A stretch of DNA of 64,000 nucleotides from Polaromonas jejuensis NBRC 106434 (GCF_001598235.1 NZ_BCYO01000007.1:62001-126000), one strand, 5' to 3'; counted from the stretch's first letter, positions 1 to 9,475 are shown. Program-made: numbers and translations. Notes: generated by a model from the letters alone, not told the origin.

Positions 1-94
1 GGAGTGGTTTTACTTCGCGCAGCGCCGGGCCTGAGGCCGGGCGCCATTTCAGGCATCAAATCGGGCCTACGCCCAATATCGGCCTCCGCAGTAA

Positions 95-111
95 GCTATA
101 AATTCAATAGC
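95..111. repeat. Dispersed GCTAT/ATAGC palindrome, copy 1
   Basis: The 17 bases GCTATAAATTCAATAGC form a small inverted repeat in the 137-base stretch before the end of msrA. The same core recurs about a dozen times in the window, both between and inside genes. Here it lies just downstream of msrA on the minus strand, so it may also act as a weak transcript end. No T-run follows, so terminator function is only a guess. Confidence 0.6.
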
Positions 112-137
112 ACCCTGCAGCGGATGCCGCTCTCGCC

Positions 138-677
138 TTAAGCCTTGACCCGCGCCGCAAAGGTCTTACGGAACTTCTCGACCTTGGGCGCGGCCACGGC
201 CATGCAATAGCCCTGGTAGGGGTTTTTCTCGAAGAAGTCCTGGTGGTAGTCCTCGGCCGGCCAGTAGTTGGCCTGCGGCAGCACCTCGGTCACGATGGGT
301 TTGCCAAACAGCTTGTCCTGGCTCATCTGGCGGATCATGTCGTCGGCCACCTGCTTTTGCTCGGGCGTCGAGAAATAAATGCCGCTGCGGTACTGCGTGC
401 CCGTGTCATTGCCCTGGCGATTCAGCGTGGTCGGGTCATGGATGACGAAAAAAATCTCCAGGATTTCCTGCAGCGTAATTTCGGCCGGGTCGTAAACCAG
501 TTTCACGACTTCATTGCAGCCGGTGCGCCCGGTACAGACGTCCTCATAACTCGGCCGGTTGGCCTGGCCGTTGCTGTAGCCGGACTCGACGTCGGTGACG
601 CCGCGCACCTTGACGTACACGGCCTCGGTGCACCAGAAGCAGCCGCCGCCCAGGGTGATGGTTTGCAGGTTTTCCAT
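138..677 (-). CDS. msrA: Peptide-methionine (S)-S-oxide reductase MsrA
   Basis: This enzyme repairs oxidised methionine, reducing the S epimer of methionine sulfoxide in proteins in the cytoplasm. The N-terminal motif GGGCFWCTEA carries the catalytic cysteine of the MsrA family, followed by the family-typical GYSNG and the YHQDFFEKNPYQGYC region near the C terminus. Length is 179 aa, normal for MsrA. An upstream TTG would add four residues, but GGAGA lies six bases before the ATG at 677, so that ATG is chosen. The gene stands alone, with the LysR gene behind it in the same direction about 50 bases away. No MsrB partner is seen in the window. Confidence 0.95.
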   Translation of the reverse strand: MENLQTITLGGGCFWCTEAVYVKVRGVTDVESGYSNGQANRPSYEDVCTGRTGCNEVVKLVYDPAEITLQEILEIFFVIHDPTTLNRQGNDTGTQYRSGIYFSTPEQKQVADDMIRQMSQDKLFGKPIVTEVLPQANYWPAEDYHQDFFEKNPYQGYCMAVAAPKVEKFRKTFAARVKA

Positions 678-728
678 GGTTTTCTCCAAAAAATATTCAA
701 CCCGGTAGTCGTCGCTTCAGGTCGGACC

Positions 729-1610
729 TTACACCGCAGCGGCGCGCACCGCGTCCAGGAATGAGCTCAATGCCGCATTGTCGCGCGCCGTCTTCCACAG
801 GCAATAGGTGTCATAGGGCGTGGTTTCGCTGTCCAGCGGAACAAAGGCGGTACCGGCCAGGCCGGACTGGCGCAGCGCCTCCGGCACCAGCGCCACGCCC
901 AGGCCTTGCGACACCAGCGACACCACGCTGAGCCAGTGCCGCAGCTCATAGCGGATTTCAGGATGAAAACCGGCCTCGGTGCAGAGGGACAAAATGGCCT
1001 CGTGGTAGTCGGGAGAGACAGCACGGGCCACCATCGCAAACGGCTCGCCTTGCAACTGGCGCAAGGCGAGCTTGCGCTTTTTCGCCAGCGGGTGCGTTGT
1101 GGGCAGGCAGCACACAAAGGGCTGGCGCGCCACCAGGATGCGCGACAAGTCAGGCGGCACGCGGGTGGTGTGGACAAAGCCCAGATCCAGCCGCTCATGC
1201 GAGAGTTCAATCAGCTGGTCTTGCGAATTGAGCTCCCTCAGCAGCACACGCAGCAAGGGATGCTGCGCCTGAAACTGGCGCAGCATTTGCGGCAAGCCCC
1301 GGTACAGCATCGCACCAACAAAGCCGATATGCAGTCGGCCCACCAGCCCCTGCTCAGCATCGCGCGCATGGCGTCCGGCTTCCTGGGCCTGCTCCAGCAG
1401 CGCACGCGCCTTGGGCACAAAGGCCTGGCCTGCAGCGGTCAGGCGCACCTCCCGGCTGCTGCGGATGAAGAGCTTGGCCCCGACCGAGGCCTCGAGTTGC
1501 TGGATGTTCAGGGAGAGCGGCGGCTGCGAAATCGACAGGCGGCGCGCTGCCCGACCGAAGTGCAGCTCTTCGGCCAACACCAGAAAGTAGCGCAGGTGGC
1601 GAAATTCCAT
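729..1610 (-). CDS. LysR-family transcriptional regulator of the adjacent acyl-CoA/hydrolase cluster
   Basis: A full-length LysR regulator of 293 aa. The N-terminal winged helix-turn-helix covers about residues 1-60 (MEFRHLRYFLVLAEELHFGRAA, RRLSISQPPLSLNIQQLE), and the rest is the periplasmic-binding-fold effector domain. It is transcribed away from the catabolic genes at 1812-8470, the usual arrangement for a LysR activator of a divergent operon. The spacer holds the near-palindrome AATATT-N5-AATATT, which occurs a second time before the acyl-CoA dehydrogenase gene. The effector is unknown; by context it may be a dicarboxylate or its CoA ester. A broken second copy of the first 25 codons lies at 3145-3218. 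Confidence 0.92.
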   Translation of the reverse strand: MEFRHLRYFLVLAEELHFGRAARRLSISQPPLSLNIQQLEASVGAKLFIRSSREVRLTAAGQAFVPKARALLEQAQEAGRHARDAEQGLVGRLHIGFVGAMLYRGLPQMLRQFQAQHPLLRVLLRELNSQDQLIELSHERLDLGFVHTTRVPPDLSRILVARQPFVCCLPTTHPLAKKRKLALRQLQGEPFAMVARAVSPDYHEAILSLCTEAGFHPEIRYELRHWLSVVSLVSQGLGVALVPEALRQSGLAGTAFVPLDSETTPYDTYCLWKTARDNAALSSFLDAVRAAAV

Positions 1611-1718
1611 GATTAAAAAATTATATCGCTCAAGCCATATTCAATATTGGACAAATATTAATGCCACTCCAACAATGAACCCAGGAGACCAGACATCCAT
1701 GCCCATCAACGAACCGCC
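1537..1718. repeat. Direct repeat copy 1: lysR 5' end, promoter and acd 5' end
   Basis: About 182 bases here match 3145-3327, with roughly five in six bases identical when aligned by eye. The unit holds the first 25 codons of the LysR gene, the intergenic operator, the sequence CCAGGAGACCAGACATCC and the start MPINEPP of the acyl-CoA dehydrogenase gene. In this copy the LysR end is intact and the dehydrogenase end is broken. The two copies bracket the hydrolase gene at 1812-3146. Confidence 0.9.
1643..1659. promoter_or_regulatory. Candidate LysR operator, copy 1 (AATATT-GGACA-AATATT)
   Basis: A 17-base near-palindrome of two AATATT arms separated by five bases, 33 bases upstream of the LysR start. 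It is conserved in the second copy at 3252-3268 although the flanking intergenic sequence has drifted, which suggests selection for binding. Assignment to the neighbouring LysR protein is inference from position. Confidence 0.5.
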
Positions 1719-1743
1719 CTGCGGCGAGGGCAAGTTCCTGTAG
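1699..1743 (+). pseudogene. Vestigial 5' end of the acyl-CoA dehydrogenase gene
   Basis: The ATG after the conserved AGGAGA begins MPINEPP, identical to the start of the dehydrogenase at 3308, but the frame then leaves homology and stops after 14 codons (tag at 1741-1743). It reads as the truncated end of a duplicated gene start. It still carries a good ribosome binding site, so it may be translated as a short leader in front of the hydrolase gene. Confidence 0.7.
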
Positions 1744-1811
1744 CCGCGCATGCTGGCCGCTACCCTGCGCCGGCAATTTCCCAAACCACCAACCTCTTCG
1801 AGGGCTACACC

Positions 1812-3146
1812 ATGATCGACACAGTGATAACGAACCCGGCTCGATGGGCGGCCGCAATGGCCTTGCTCGTGACGAGCCTGCAGGCGGGCGCGCAGACCAC
1901 GCCGAAGTTTGCGGATGCCCAAGCCAGCGACCCGGTCACGATGGGGTGGATGGCGGGTTCTCCGCCACCTGCCGACAAACTGATTCAGTTCGCCGATGGC
2001 ACGTTCCGCAAGTTTCCCCAGATACGTTGGTCATTTTCCAACTACCGCCAGTTTGTTCCGACCAGCACCGTGGCACGCGGTACCGGGCCGGTCAGTGTGC
2101 TGCCCATGGCCGCGCGCCAGGACATCGACGGTGTGAGCTTTCAGGTGCTCGGCACTGGCGAAACCATGACCTGGGCGCAATCGCTCGGCGCCAACTACAC
2201 CGACGGCATCGTGGTGCTGCACAAGGGCCGCATCGTCTACGAGCGCTACTTCGGTGTGTTCAAGCCCCAGGGGCAGCACATCGCGATGTCGGTGACCAAG
2301 TCGTTCATCGGCACCCTCAGCGCCATGCTGGTGGCGGAGGGTGTGATCGACGAGAACGCGCTCACCTCGAAATACGTTCCCGAACTCAAGGACACCGGTT
2401 TTGGGGACGTCACCGTGCGTCAGTTGCTCGACATGACCACCGGCATCAAATACTCCGAGAACTATGCCGACCCCAAGGCTGAAATTTTTGACCATACGCG
2501 TGCGGGCGGCGTGACACCTCGCCCGCCCGGCTACGAGGGGCCGAAGTCGTTCTACGAATTCCTGCAGACGATCAAGAAAGAAGGCGCGCACGGCCAGGCC
2601 TTTGCGTACAAGACGGTCAACGCCGACGCGCTGGGCTGGGTGATCCGCCGTGCAACCGGCAAGTCGATCGGTGAAAACCTGCAAGAACGCATCTGGAGCA
2701 AGCTCGGTGCCGAGCAGGACGCCTATTTCACGATCGACACCGTGGGCACCGAATTCGCCGGCGGCGGGTTTAACGCGGGCCTGCGCGACATGGCCCGTTT
2801 CGGTGAAGTGATGCGGCAGGGCGGCAACTACAACGGTCAGCAGATCGTGCCCAGGAAGGTCGTGGCCGACATTCGCAACGGGGCCGGCAAGGCCGAGTTC
2901 GCCAAAGCGGGCTACAAGACGCTGCCGGGCTGGAGCTACCGCAACATGTGGTGGGTGTCGCACAACGAGCACGGTGCCTATTCGGCGCGCGGCGTTCATG
3001 GCCAGGCGATCTATATCGATCCGAAGGCTGAAATGGTCATCGCCCGGTTCGCCTCGCACCCGTTGGCGGGAAACCCGAACAACGACCCCACATCGCTGCC
3101 TGCCTACCACGCATTGGCCAAACACCTGCTGGCCCATCCGCAGTAG
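1812..3146 (+). CDS. Secreted serine hydrolase, beta-lactamase / 6-aminohexanoate-dimer hydrolase-like
   Basis: A 444-aa protein of the serine beta-lactamase-like superfamily (Pfam Beta-lactamase). A signal peptide is evident (ALLVTSLQAGAQ, cleavage near residue 28). The nucleophile motif S160-V-T-K163 fits the family S-x-x-K, with a likely general-base tyrosine at Y266 and a C-terminal VHGQ segment. General layout resembles NylB-type amide hydrolases more than resistance beta-lactamases; substrates could be esters, amides or peptides, and I cannot choose from sequence. GAGG lies before the ATG. The gene sits between two copies of the lysR/acd promoter, and its stop codon touches the start of the second copy, so it appears to have entered with the duplication. 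It may therefore be controlled by the same LysR. Confidence 0.85.
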   Translation: MIDTVITNPARWAAAMALLVTSLQAGAQTTPKFADAQASDPVTMGWMAGSPPPADKLIQFADGTFRKFPQIRWSFSNYRQFVPTSTVARGTGPVSVLPMAARQDIDGVSFQVLGTGETMTWAQSLGANYTDGIVVLHKGRIVYERYFGVFKPQGQHIAMSVTKSFIGTLSAMLVAEGVIDENALTSKYVPELKDTGFGDVTVRQLLDMTTGIKYSENYADPKAEIFDHTRAGGVTPRPPGYEGPKSFYEFLQTIKKEGAHGQAFAYKTVNADALGWVIRRATGKSIGENLQERIWSKLGAEQDAYFTIDTVGTEFAGGGFNAGLRDMARFGEVMRQGGNYNGQQIVPRKVVADIRNGAGKAEFAKAGYKTLPGWSYRNMWWVSHNEHGAYSARGVHGQAIYIDPKAEMVIARFASHPLAGNPNNDPTSLPAYHALAKHLLAHPQ

Positions 3147-3218
3147 GCGACGCGCCGCCCGGCCGAAGTGCAGCTCTTCGGCCAGGACCAGAAAGTAGCG
3201 TCAATGGCGAAATTTCTT
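3145..3218 (-). pseudogene. Remnant of the first 25 codons of a LysR gene
   Basis: Read on the minus strand from 3218, the frame gives KKFRH-stop-RYFLVLAEELHFGRAARRL, which matches codons 1-25 of the LysR gene at 729-1610. The start ATG has become AAG and codon 6 CTG has become TGA. The fragment ends at the hydrolase stop codon. It cannot be expressed as a regulator. Confidence 0.9.
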
Positions 3219-3251
3219 GAATATAAAAATTGTATTGCCGAAGACATATTC

Positions 3252-3268
3252 AATATTGGAAAAATATT
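3252..3268. promoter_or_regulatory. Candidate LysR operator, copy 2 (AATATT-GGAAA-AATATT)
   Basis: Same two AATATT arms and five-base gap as at 1643-1659, 40 bases before the dehydrogenase start codon. Persistence of both arms in two diverged copies supports a binding role. Whether the surviving LysR protein binds it is inferred. Confidence 0.5.
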
Positions 3269-3307
3269 AATGTCGTTCCAACAATGAACCCAGGAGACCA
3301 GACATCC

Positions 3308-5017
3308 ATGCCCATCAACGAGCCCCCCCAGCCCAGCCATCCCGTTCCCGACCAGCACGGCGCCAACCTCTACACCACCGACCCCGGCCTGCGCGCGCTG
3401 CTGCAGGTCTACCTGCCGCCCGAACTGGTGACGCACCTCACGCCGCATCTCGAACGGCTGGGCGCGCTGGCCGGTAGCACACTCGACGAACTGGCGAACA
3501 CCGCCGACAAGAACCCGCCGGAACTGCAACACCGTTCGCGCAGCGGGCGTGACGAGCAGAAGCTCATCAAGCACCCGGCCTATGTCGAGATGGAGCGCCT
3601 GGCCTTCAGCGAATACGCGCTGGCGGCGATCTCGCACCGCAGCGACGTGCTGGGCTGGCAGGGCCAGCTGCCGGCCATGGCCAAGTACGCGCTGACCTAT
3701 CTCTTTGTGCAGGCCGAATTCGGGCTGTGCTGCCCGGTGTCCATGACCGACTCGCTGACGCGCACGCTCAAGAAATTCGGCGCCCCCGAACTGGTGCAGC
3801 GCTACCTGCCCTCGCTCACCAGCCTGGACATGGACACGCTCTCGCAAGGCGCGATGTTCATGACCGAGCAGGGCGCGGGTTCCGATATCGCGGCCACCGA
3901 GACAATGGCGCGGCCAGACCCCGACCATCCCGGCGCCTGGCTGCTGACGGGCGACAAGTGGTTCTGCTCCAACCCCGACGCGGCGCTGGCCATGGTGCTG
4001 GCGCGCGTGGACGACGGTAAAGGCGGCGAGCCCGGGCTCAAGGGTGTGTCGCTGTTCCTGCTGCCGCGCGAGCTGGAGGGCGGCGCGCACAACCACTACC
4101 GCATCATCCGCCTGAAAGACAAGCTGGGCACCCGCTCCATGGCCAGCGGCGAAATCCGCCTCGAAGGCGCGCGCGCCTGGCTCGTCGGCGAACAGGGCCG
4201 CGGCTTTGTGCAGATGGCCGACATGGTGAACAACTCGCGCCTGTCCAACGGCGTGCGCGCCGCCGGCCTGATGCGCCGCGCCGTCAGCGAGGCCTTTTAC
4301 ATTGCACGCAATCGCCAGGCCTTTGGCAAGAAGCTGATAGCGCTGCCGCTGATGCGCCGCCAGCTGCTGAAGCTGTTGCTGCCCAGCGAGCAGGCGCGCA
4401 CCATGGTGTTCCAGACCGCCGAGGCGCTGCGGCGCGCCGACGCGGGCGACGCCGAGGCCTTGCGCCTGGCGCGCATCCTCACGCCGCTGATCAAGTTCCG
4501 CGCCTGCCGCGATGCGCGCAAGGTCACCGGCGACGCGATGGAAGTGCGCGGCGGCTGCGGCTACATCGAGGAGTGGAGCGACCCGCGGCTGGTGCGCGAC
4601 GCGCACCTGGGCTCGATCTGGGAAGGCACGAGCAACATCGTGGCGCTGGACGTGATCCGCGCGATCCGGCGCGAACAGTCGCTGACCGCGCTGATGGCGC
4701 ATCTCGAAAAACTGCTTGATGACACGCCTATGGACGGCAGGCTGCGCGCCAGCCTGCAGGACGTGATGGTGCGCGCCGTGGCGCTGGCCCATGCCGCCGT
4801 GGCCGACGGCGGCGAAGCATTGGCGCGGCGCGCGGCATCGGCGCTCTATCACACGACCACGGCGGTGGCGATGGCCTGGGAGTCGGCGCGCATCGGCACG
4901 CCCGAGCGCATGCACCTGGCGCGCCTGGTGCTGCGGCACCGCCTGCTGCCCGCCGACCCGCTGGCAGCCGGGCACGACGGCGACCCCGAGGCCGAGCACA
5001 TTTTCCTGGCGGCCTGA
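3308..5017 (+). CDS. Acyl-CoA dehydrogenase, AidB-like subgroup
   Basis: A flavoprotein of 569 aa that should introduce an alpha-beta double bond into an acyl-CoA, passing electrons to ETF. Visible family features are FMTEQGAGSDIA (flavin/substrate region), WLLTGDKWFCSN, NNSRLSNGVRAAGLMRRA, and near the C terminus GGCGYIEEWSDPRLVRDA followed by IWEGTSNIVALD, which carries the usual catalytic glutamate. It is longer than the ~380-aa classical type and resembles the AidB/long subgroup. The ATG at 3308 is chosen because AGGAGA lies about ten bases upstream; an upstream in-frame ATG precedes that site. It is followed 44 bases later by the Bug receptor gene and probably starts the operon. Confidence 0.9.
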   Translation: MPINEPPQPSHPVPDQHGANLYTTDPGLRALLQVYLPPELVTHLTPHLERLGALAGSTLDELANTADKNPPELQHRSRSGRDEQKLIKHPAYVEMERLAFSEYALAAISHRSDVLGWQGQLPAMAKYALTYLFVQAEFGLCCPVSMTDSLTRTLKKFGAPELVQRYLPSLTSLDMDTLSQGAMFMTEQGAGSDIAATETMARPDPDHPGAWLLTGDKWFCSNPDAALAMVLARVDDGKGGEPGLKGVSLFLLPRELEGGAHNHYRIIRLKDKLGTRSMASGEIRLEGARAWLVGEQGRGFVQMADMVNNSRLSNGVRAAGLMRRAVSEAFYIARNRQAFGKKLIALPLMRRQLLKLLLPSEQARTMVFQTAEALRRADAGDAEALRLARILTPLIKFRACRDARKVTGDAMEVRGGCGYIEEWSDPRLVRDAHLGSIWEGTSNIVALDVIRAIRREQSLTALMAHLEKLLDDTPMDGRLRASLQDVMVRAVALAHAAVADGGEALARRAASALYHTTTAVAMAWESARIGTPERMHLARLVLRHRLLPADPLAAGHDGDPEAEHIFLAA

Positions 5018-5061
5018 ACCCGGCCGCTAACACCTCACACCAATTATTAAAGGAGACAAAG

Positions 5062-6036
5062 ATGAACACACGCAGAACCTGTCTGCTCGCGCTGGCCTGC
5101 CTTGCAGGCGCCGGTACGGCCTGGGCCCAGGCCAGCTTCCCGCACAAGCCCTTGTCGCTGGTCGTGCCCTATGCACCCGGCGGCCCCACCGACGCGATGG
5201 CGCGCACGCTGGCCAACGCCATCAGGCCCGTGCTGGGCCAGACCATGATCGTCGAAAACAAGGCCGGCGCCGGCGCCAACATAGGCGCCGATTACGTCGC
5301 GCGCGCCGAGGCCGACGGCCACACGCTGCTGTTCGGCACCTCGGCGCCGCTGGCGATCAACATGAACCTCTACCAGAAGATCAACTACGACCCGTTCAAG
5401 AGCTTCTCGCCCATCATCCAGATCGGCCAGCTGCCCAATGTGCTGGTGGTGCACCCGAGCGTGCCGGCCAAGAACATGAAAGAGCTGATCGCCTACGCCA
5501 AGGCCAACCCCGGCAAGCTGAGCTTCGCCTCCTCAGGCAGCGGCGCATCGTCGCACTTGGCGGGCGTGCTGTTCAACATGCGCGCGGGCACCGACATCCA
5601 GCATATTCCCTACAAGGGCACGGGCCCGGCCCTCAACGACCTGCTCGGTGGCCAGGTGGCCATGTCCTTCACCGACGTGCTCACCGCCCTGCCCCACATC
5701 AAGGCCGGCAAGCTGCGCGTGCTGGGCGTGACCTCGGCCAGCCGCTCGCGCGCCCTGCCCGAGGTGCCGACACTGATGGAGCAGGGTTTGAAGGACTTCG
5801 ATGCCAGCGTGTTTTTCGGCATCGTCGCGCCCTCGGGCACGCCGCAGCAGGTGGTGACGAAACTCAATGCCGCGTTCGCACAGGTGCTGCAGCAGCCCGA
5901 CGTGAAGCAGCACCTGGCCCAGCAGGGCCTGGAGCCGCCACCGCAGACCACGCCCGCACAACTGGCGGTCTACATGCGCAGCGAAGCCGCCAAATGGCGC
6001 GAGGTGATCAAGGTGTCCGGCGCCAAGGCGGACTGA
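5062..6036 (+). CDS. Bug-family (TctC-like) periplasmic solute-binding protein
   Basis: A 324-aa extracytoplasmic receptor of the Bug/TctC family, very expanded in Bordetella, Polaromonas and relatives. The signal peptide (LLALACLAGAGTAWA, cut before QASFP) is followed by the diagnostic PLSLVVPYAPGGPTDAMAR and the IVENKAGAGANIGADYVARA block. Such proteins bind carboxylates such as glutarate, adipate or aromatic acids for tripartite TctAB permeases, which are not present here, so it either shares a permease encoded elsewhere or acts in sensing. AGGAGA lies seven bases before the ATG. It sits between the two enzyme genes of the presumed operon. Confidence 0.93.
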   Translation: MNTRRTCLLALACLAGAGTAWAQASFPHKPLSLVVPYAPGGPTDAMARTLANAIRPVLGQTMIVENKAGAGANIGADYVARAEADGHTLLFGTSAPLAINMNLYQKINYDPFKSFSPIIQIGQLPNVLVVHPSVPAKNMKELIAYAKANPGKLSFASSGSGASSHLAGVLFNMRAGTDIQHIPYKGTGPALNDLLGGQVAMSFTDVLTALPHIKAGKLRVLGVTSASRSRALPEVPTLMEQGLKDFDASVFFGIVAPSGTPQQVVTKLNAAFAQVLQQPDVKQHLAQQGLEPPPQTTPAQLAVYMRSEAAKWREVIKVSGAKAD

Positions 6037-6041
6037 GCACC

Positions 6042-7184
6042 ATGAACACCGATTCCAACCCCACAACGCCGCAAGGCGCGCTGCAAGGCATACGCGTGAT
6101 CGACCTCTCGCGCGTCCTGGGCGGCCCCTACTGCGGCCAGATCCTGGGCGACCACGGCGCCGACGTGCTCAAGGTCGAGCCACCGCAAGGCGACGACACG
6201 CGCGCCTGGGGCCCGCCGTTCCGGCATGGCGTGGCGTCCTACTACCTGGGCCTGAACCGCAACAAGCTCGGCATGCAGCTCGACCTCGCCGGCGCAGCGG
6301 GCCAGGCCGTGCTGCTGGGCCTGCTGGAAGGCGCCGACGTGCTGATCGAAAACTTCAAGACCGGCACCATGGAGAAATGGGGACTGGGCTACGAAAACCT
6401 GGCCCAACGCTTTCCGCGCCTGATTCACTGCCGCGTCAGCGGCTTCGGCGCCGATGGCCCGCTGGGCGGGCTGGCCGGCTATGACGCCGCCGTGCAGGCG
6501 CTGACCGGCATCATGAGTGTCAACGGCGAATCCGGCGGCGAGCCCCTGCGCGTGGGGCTGCCCGTGGTCGACATGGTGACCGGGCTCAACGCCGCCTTGG
6601 GTGTGCTGCTGGCACTGCAGGAGCGCGCGCGCAGCGGCAAGGGCCAGTTTGTCGAGGCCAGCCTGTTCGACTGCGGCCTGTCGCTGCTGCATCCGCATGC
6701 GGCCAACTGGTTTCTGGACGGCAAGAACCCCGGGCTCACGGGCAATGCCCACCCGAACATCTACCCCTACGACGCCTTTCCCACCCGCAGCGTGCCGGTC
6801 TTTCTGGCGGTGGGCAACGACCGGCAATTCAGCCTGCTGTGCCAGCACCTGCAGACCGAGGACTTGGCACGCGACCCGCGATTCAGCCAGGCGGGTGCGC
6901 GCTCGGTGCACCGCCAGGAATTGCGCCGGCTCCTCGAGCAGGCGCTGGCACAACACGACGGCGCAGCACTGGCCGAGGCCCTGATGCAGCTTGGCGTGCC
7001 CTGCGCACCCATCCTGTCGGTAGACGCCGCCCTGCAGCACCCGCATACCCGCCACCGCGAGATGGTCGTGCGCATCGGCGAAGACTACACGGGCATCGCC
7101 TCCCCGATCAAGCTGAGCCGCACGCCGGCGACTTACCGCCATGCGCCGCCAACAGAGTTGCCTTCCCATGACTCCAAAGCCTGA
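6042..7184 (+). CDS. CaiB/BaiF family III CoA-transferase, probable glutarate/dicarboxylate CoA-transferase
   Basis: A 380-aa family III CoA-transferase. The N terminus GIRVIDLSRVLGGPYCGQ, the VLKVEPPQGDDTR block and the likely catalytic aspartate D177 in LPVVDMVTG are clear. These enzymes move CoA from a donor such as succinyl-CoA to an acid. Because the next gene encodes glutaryl-CoA dehydrogenase, glutarate or a close dicarboxylate is the likely acceptor, as in the known succinate-hydroxymethylglutarate CoA-transferase relatives; this is inference from context. The start ATG at 6042 lies five bases after the receptor gene stop, indicating translational coupling. Confidence 0.9.
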   Translation: MNTDSNPTTPQGALQGIRVIDLSRVLGGPYCGQILGDHGADVLKVEPPQGDDTRAWGPPFRHGVASYYLGLNRNKLGMQLDLAGAAGQAVLLGLLEGADVLIENFKTGTMEKWGLGYENLAQRFPRLIHCRVSGFGADGPLGGLAGYDAAVQALTGIMSVNGESGGEPLRVGLPVVDMVTGLNAALGVLLALQERARSGKGQFVEASLFDCGLSLLHPHAANWFLDGKNPGLTGNAHPNIYPYDAFPTRSVPVFLAVGNDRQFSLLCQHLQTEDLARDPRFSQAGARSVHRQELRRLLEQALAQHDGAALAEALMQLGVPCAPILSVDAALQHPHTRHREMVVRIGEDYTGIASPIKLSRTPATYRHAPPTELPSHDSKA

Positions 7185-7273
7185 GGCAATCAATCCGGCC
7201 CATCATTTAGTTGACACTTAAAGCATATTCATCAACTTCGGTACACTGCTAGAAACCTTTAAAGGAAATTGCC

Positions 7274-8470
<1,197 letters not shown>

Positions 8471-8498
8471 TCTTTTCGGGCGCCAGCCCAAGGGGGAT

Positions 8499-8537
8499 GC
8501 GCCCAGCGAGCTATATTTTTTATAGCTGGCTGGGCGC
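8499..8537. repeat. Large inverted repeat after gcdH containing the GCTAT/ATAGC core
   Basis: Arms of 17 bases (GCGCCCAGCGAGCTATA and TATAGCTGGCTGGGCGC) surround a TTTTT loop with one mismatched pair. The hairpin is strong but has no following T-run, so it may stabilise the transcript 3' end rather than terminate. The core at 8510-8526 belongs to the dispersed palindrome family. Confidence 0.65.
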
Positions 8538-8676
8538 CGCAGGCCGGCGCGGCTGGCCTCTGGAAAGGGGCTTGCCCGAGCGGCAGCCTCTGCCCCGGTC
8601 CAGGACCGGGCGCACCGGCCCGCCTCTGCCTTATGAGTCATTCAGGCCGCCGGCCCCATAGAATGAAGCGCAATAC

Positions 8677-8693
8677 ACTACTAATTTCATAGC
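8677..8693. repeat. Degenerate GCTAT/ATAGC palindrome before the YdcF-like gene
   Basis: The sequence CACTACTAATTTCATAGC matches one arm of the dispersed element and has a mutated second arm. It ends six bases before the ATG at 8699, where a ribosome binding site would be expected, and no clear purine-rich site is visible there. Confidence 0.4.
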
Positions 8694-8698
8694 AAATC

Positions 8699-9475
8699 AT
8701 GGAATTTGGCGCGCTCAAACCCCTGCTGACCGTTTTGGTGATGCCGCCCACGGCGCCGCTGCTGCTGGCCCTGCTGGGCGTGTTGCTGGCCGTCAGGAAA
8801 AAGCGCGCCGGCCTGCTGCTGACAACGCTCTCGCTGCTGTTGCTGGGACTGCTCAGCTGCCACGGCACGGCCGTCTGGCTGGCACGCCATGCCCTGCCGC
8901 AATTTCCCCCGCTGTCTGCCGTGGCGCTGAAAACCGGCAAGGTGCAGGCCATCGTGGTGCTGGGCGGCGGCGTGCTGCCGCAGGCGCCGGAATACGGGCA
9001 GGCCCAGCCCGGCCCCCACACCGCCGCCCGGCTGCGCTACGGGATGGGGCTGGCCAGGCAATCCGGCCTGCCCGTGGCTTTTTCGGGTGGCCTGGGCTGG
9101 GCGGCCCATGGCGCACAGCAGGAATCCGAAGCCGAGGTGGCCGCACGCGTGGCGCGGCAAGACTATGGCGTGACGCTGCGCTGGAGCGAGGCGCAATCGC
9201 GCGACACCTCGGGCAATGCCCGCCTGCTGGCGCCCCTGCTCCAGCATGACGGCATCCAGCGCATTGCGCTGGTCACCGATGCCTCGCACATGCCGCGTGC
9301 CGTCGCCGCGTTTGAACGCGCCGGCCTCACCGTGACGCCGGCCCCCACCGGCTATACCCTTCCCGTCCAGCAGGAGTTGCTGGAATGGCTGCCCTCGGCG
9401 CACGGGTTGCTGGCAACGCAGCTGGTGCTGCACGAATGGCTGGGATTGGCCGCTGGCCGCTTCCTTCCGGTCTGA
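8699..9475 (+). CDS. YdcF/ElyC-like DUF218 membrane protein
   Basis: A 258-aa protein with two N-terminal membrane segments (about residues 8-30 and 33-55), then a soluble DUF218 domain. That domain shows QAIVVLGGGVLP, the acidic ESEAEVAARVA block and SRDTSGNARLLAPLL, as in E. coli YdcF and ElyC/SanA-like proteins, which act in envelope or lipid-carrier metabolism. Its exact role is not known. It stands between gcdH and the efflux operon with independent spacing. Confidence 0.8.
   Translation: MEFGALKPLLTVLVMPPTAPLLLALLGVLLAVRKKRAGLLLTTLSLLLLGLLSCHGTAVWLARHALPQFPPLSAVALKTGKVQAIVVLGGGVLPQAPEYGQAQPGPHTAARLRYGMGLARQSGLPVAFSGGLGWAAHGAQQESEAEVAARVARQDYGVTLRWSEAQSRDTSGNARLLAPLLQHDGIQRIALVTDASHMPRAVAAFERAGLTVTPAPTGYTLPVQQELLEWLPSAHGLLATQLVLHEWLGLAAGRFLPV

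Larger units (their letters stand above)
3145..3327. repeat. Direct repeat copy 2: dead lysR 5' end, promoter and intact acd 5' end
   Basis: Matches 1537-1718. Here the dehydrogenase end is intact and the LysR end is broken, the mirror of copy 1. The boundary on the left coincides with the stop codon of the hydrolase gene. The copies have diverged, so the event is not recent. Confidence 0.9.

Noticed and set aside
2031..3137. Long minus-strand open frame opposite the hydrolase gene
   Set aside because: It mirrors the codon pattern of the plus-strand gene, has no domain signal and no ribosome binding site. GC-rich genes produce such shadows.
1812..3146. Antibiotic-resistance beta-lactamase
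   Set aside because: The SxxK motif fits the fold, but the general layout is closer to NylB/esterase-type hydrolases and the context is catabolic.
3104..4999. 631-codon minus-strand open frame across the acyl-CoA dehydrogenase gene
   Set aside because: Low-complexity H/Q/R-rich product opposite a clear enzyme gene; only its last 25 codons correspond to the lysR remnant, in another sense already listed.
7211..7247. TTGACA and TACACT before gcdH as a sigma-70 promoter
   Set aside because: The two boxes are 25 bases apart, too far for a normal promoter.
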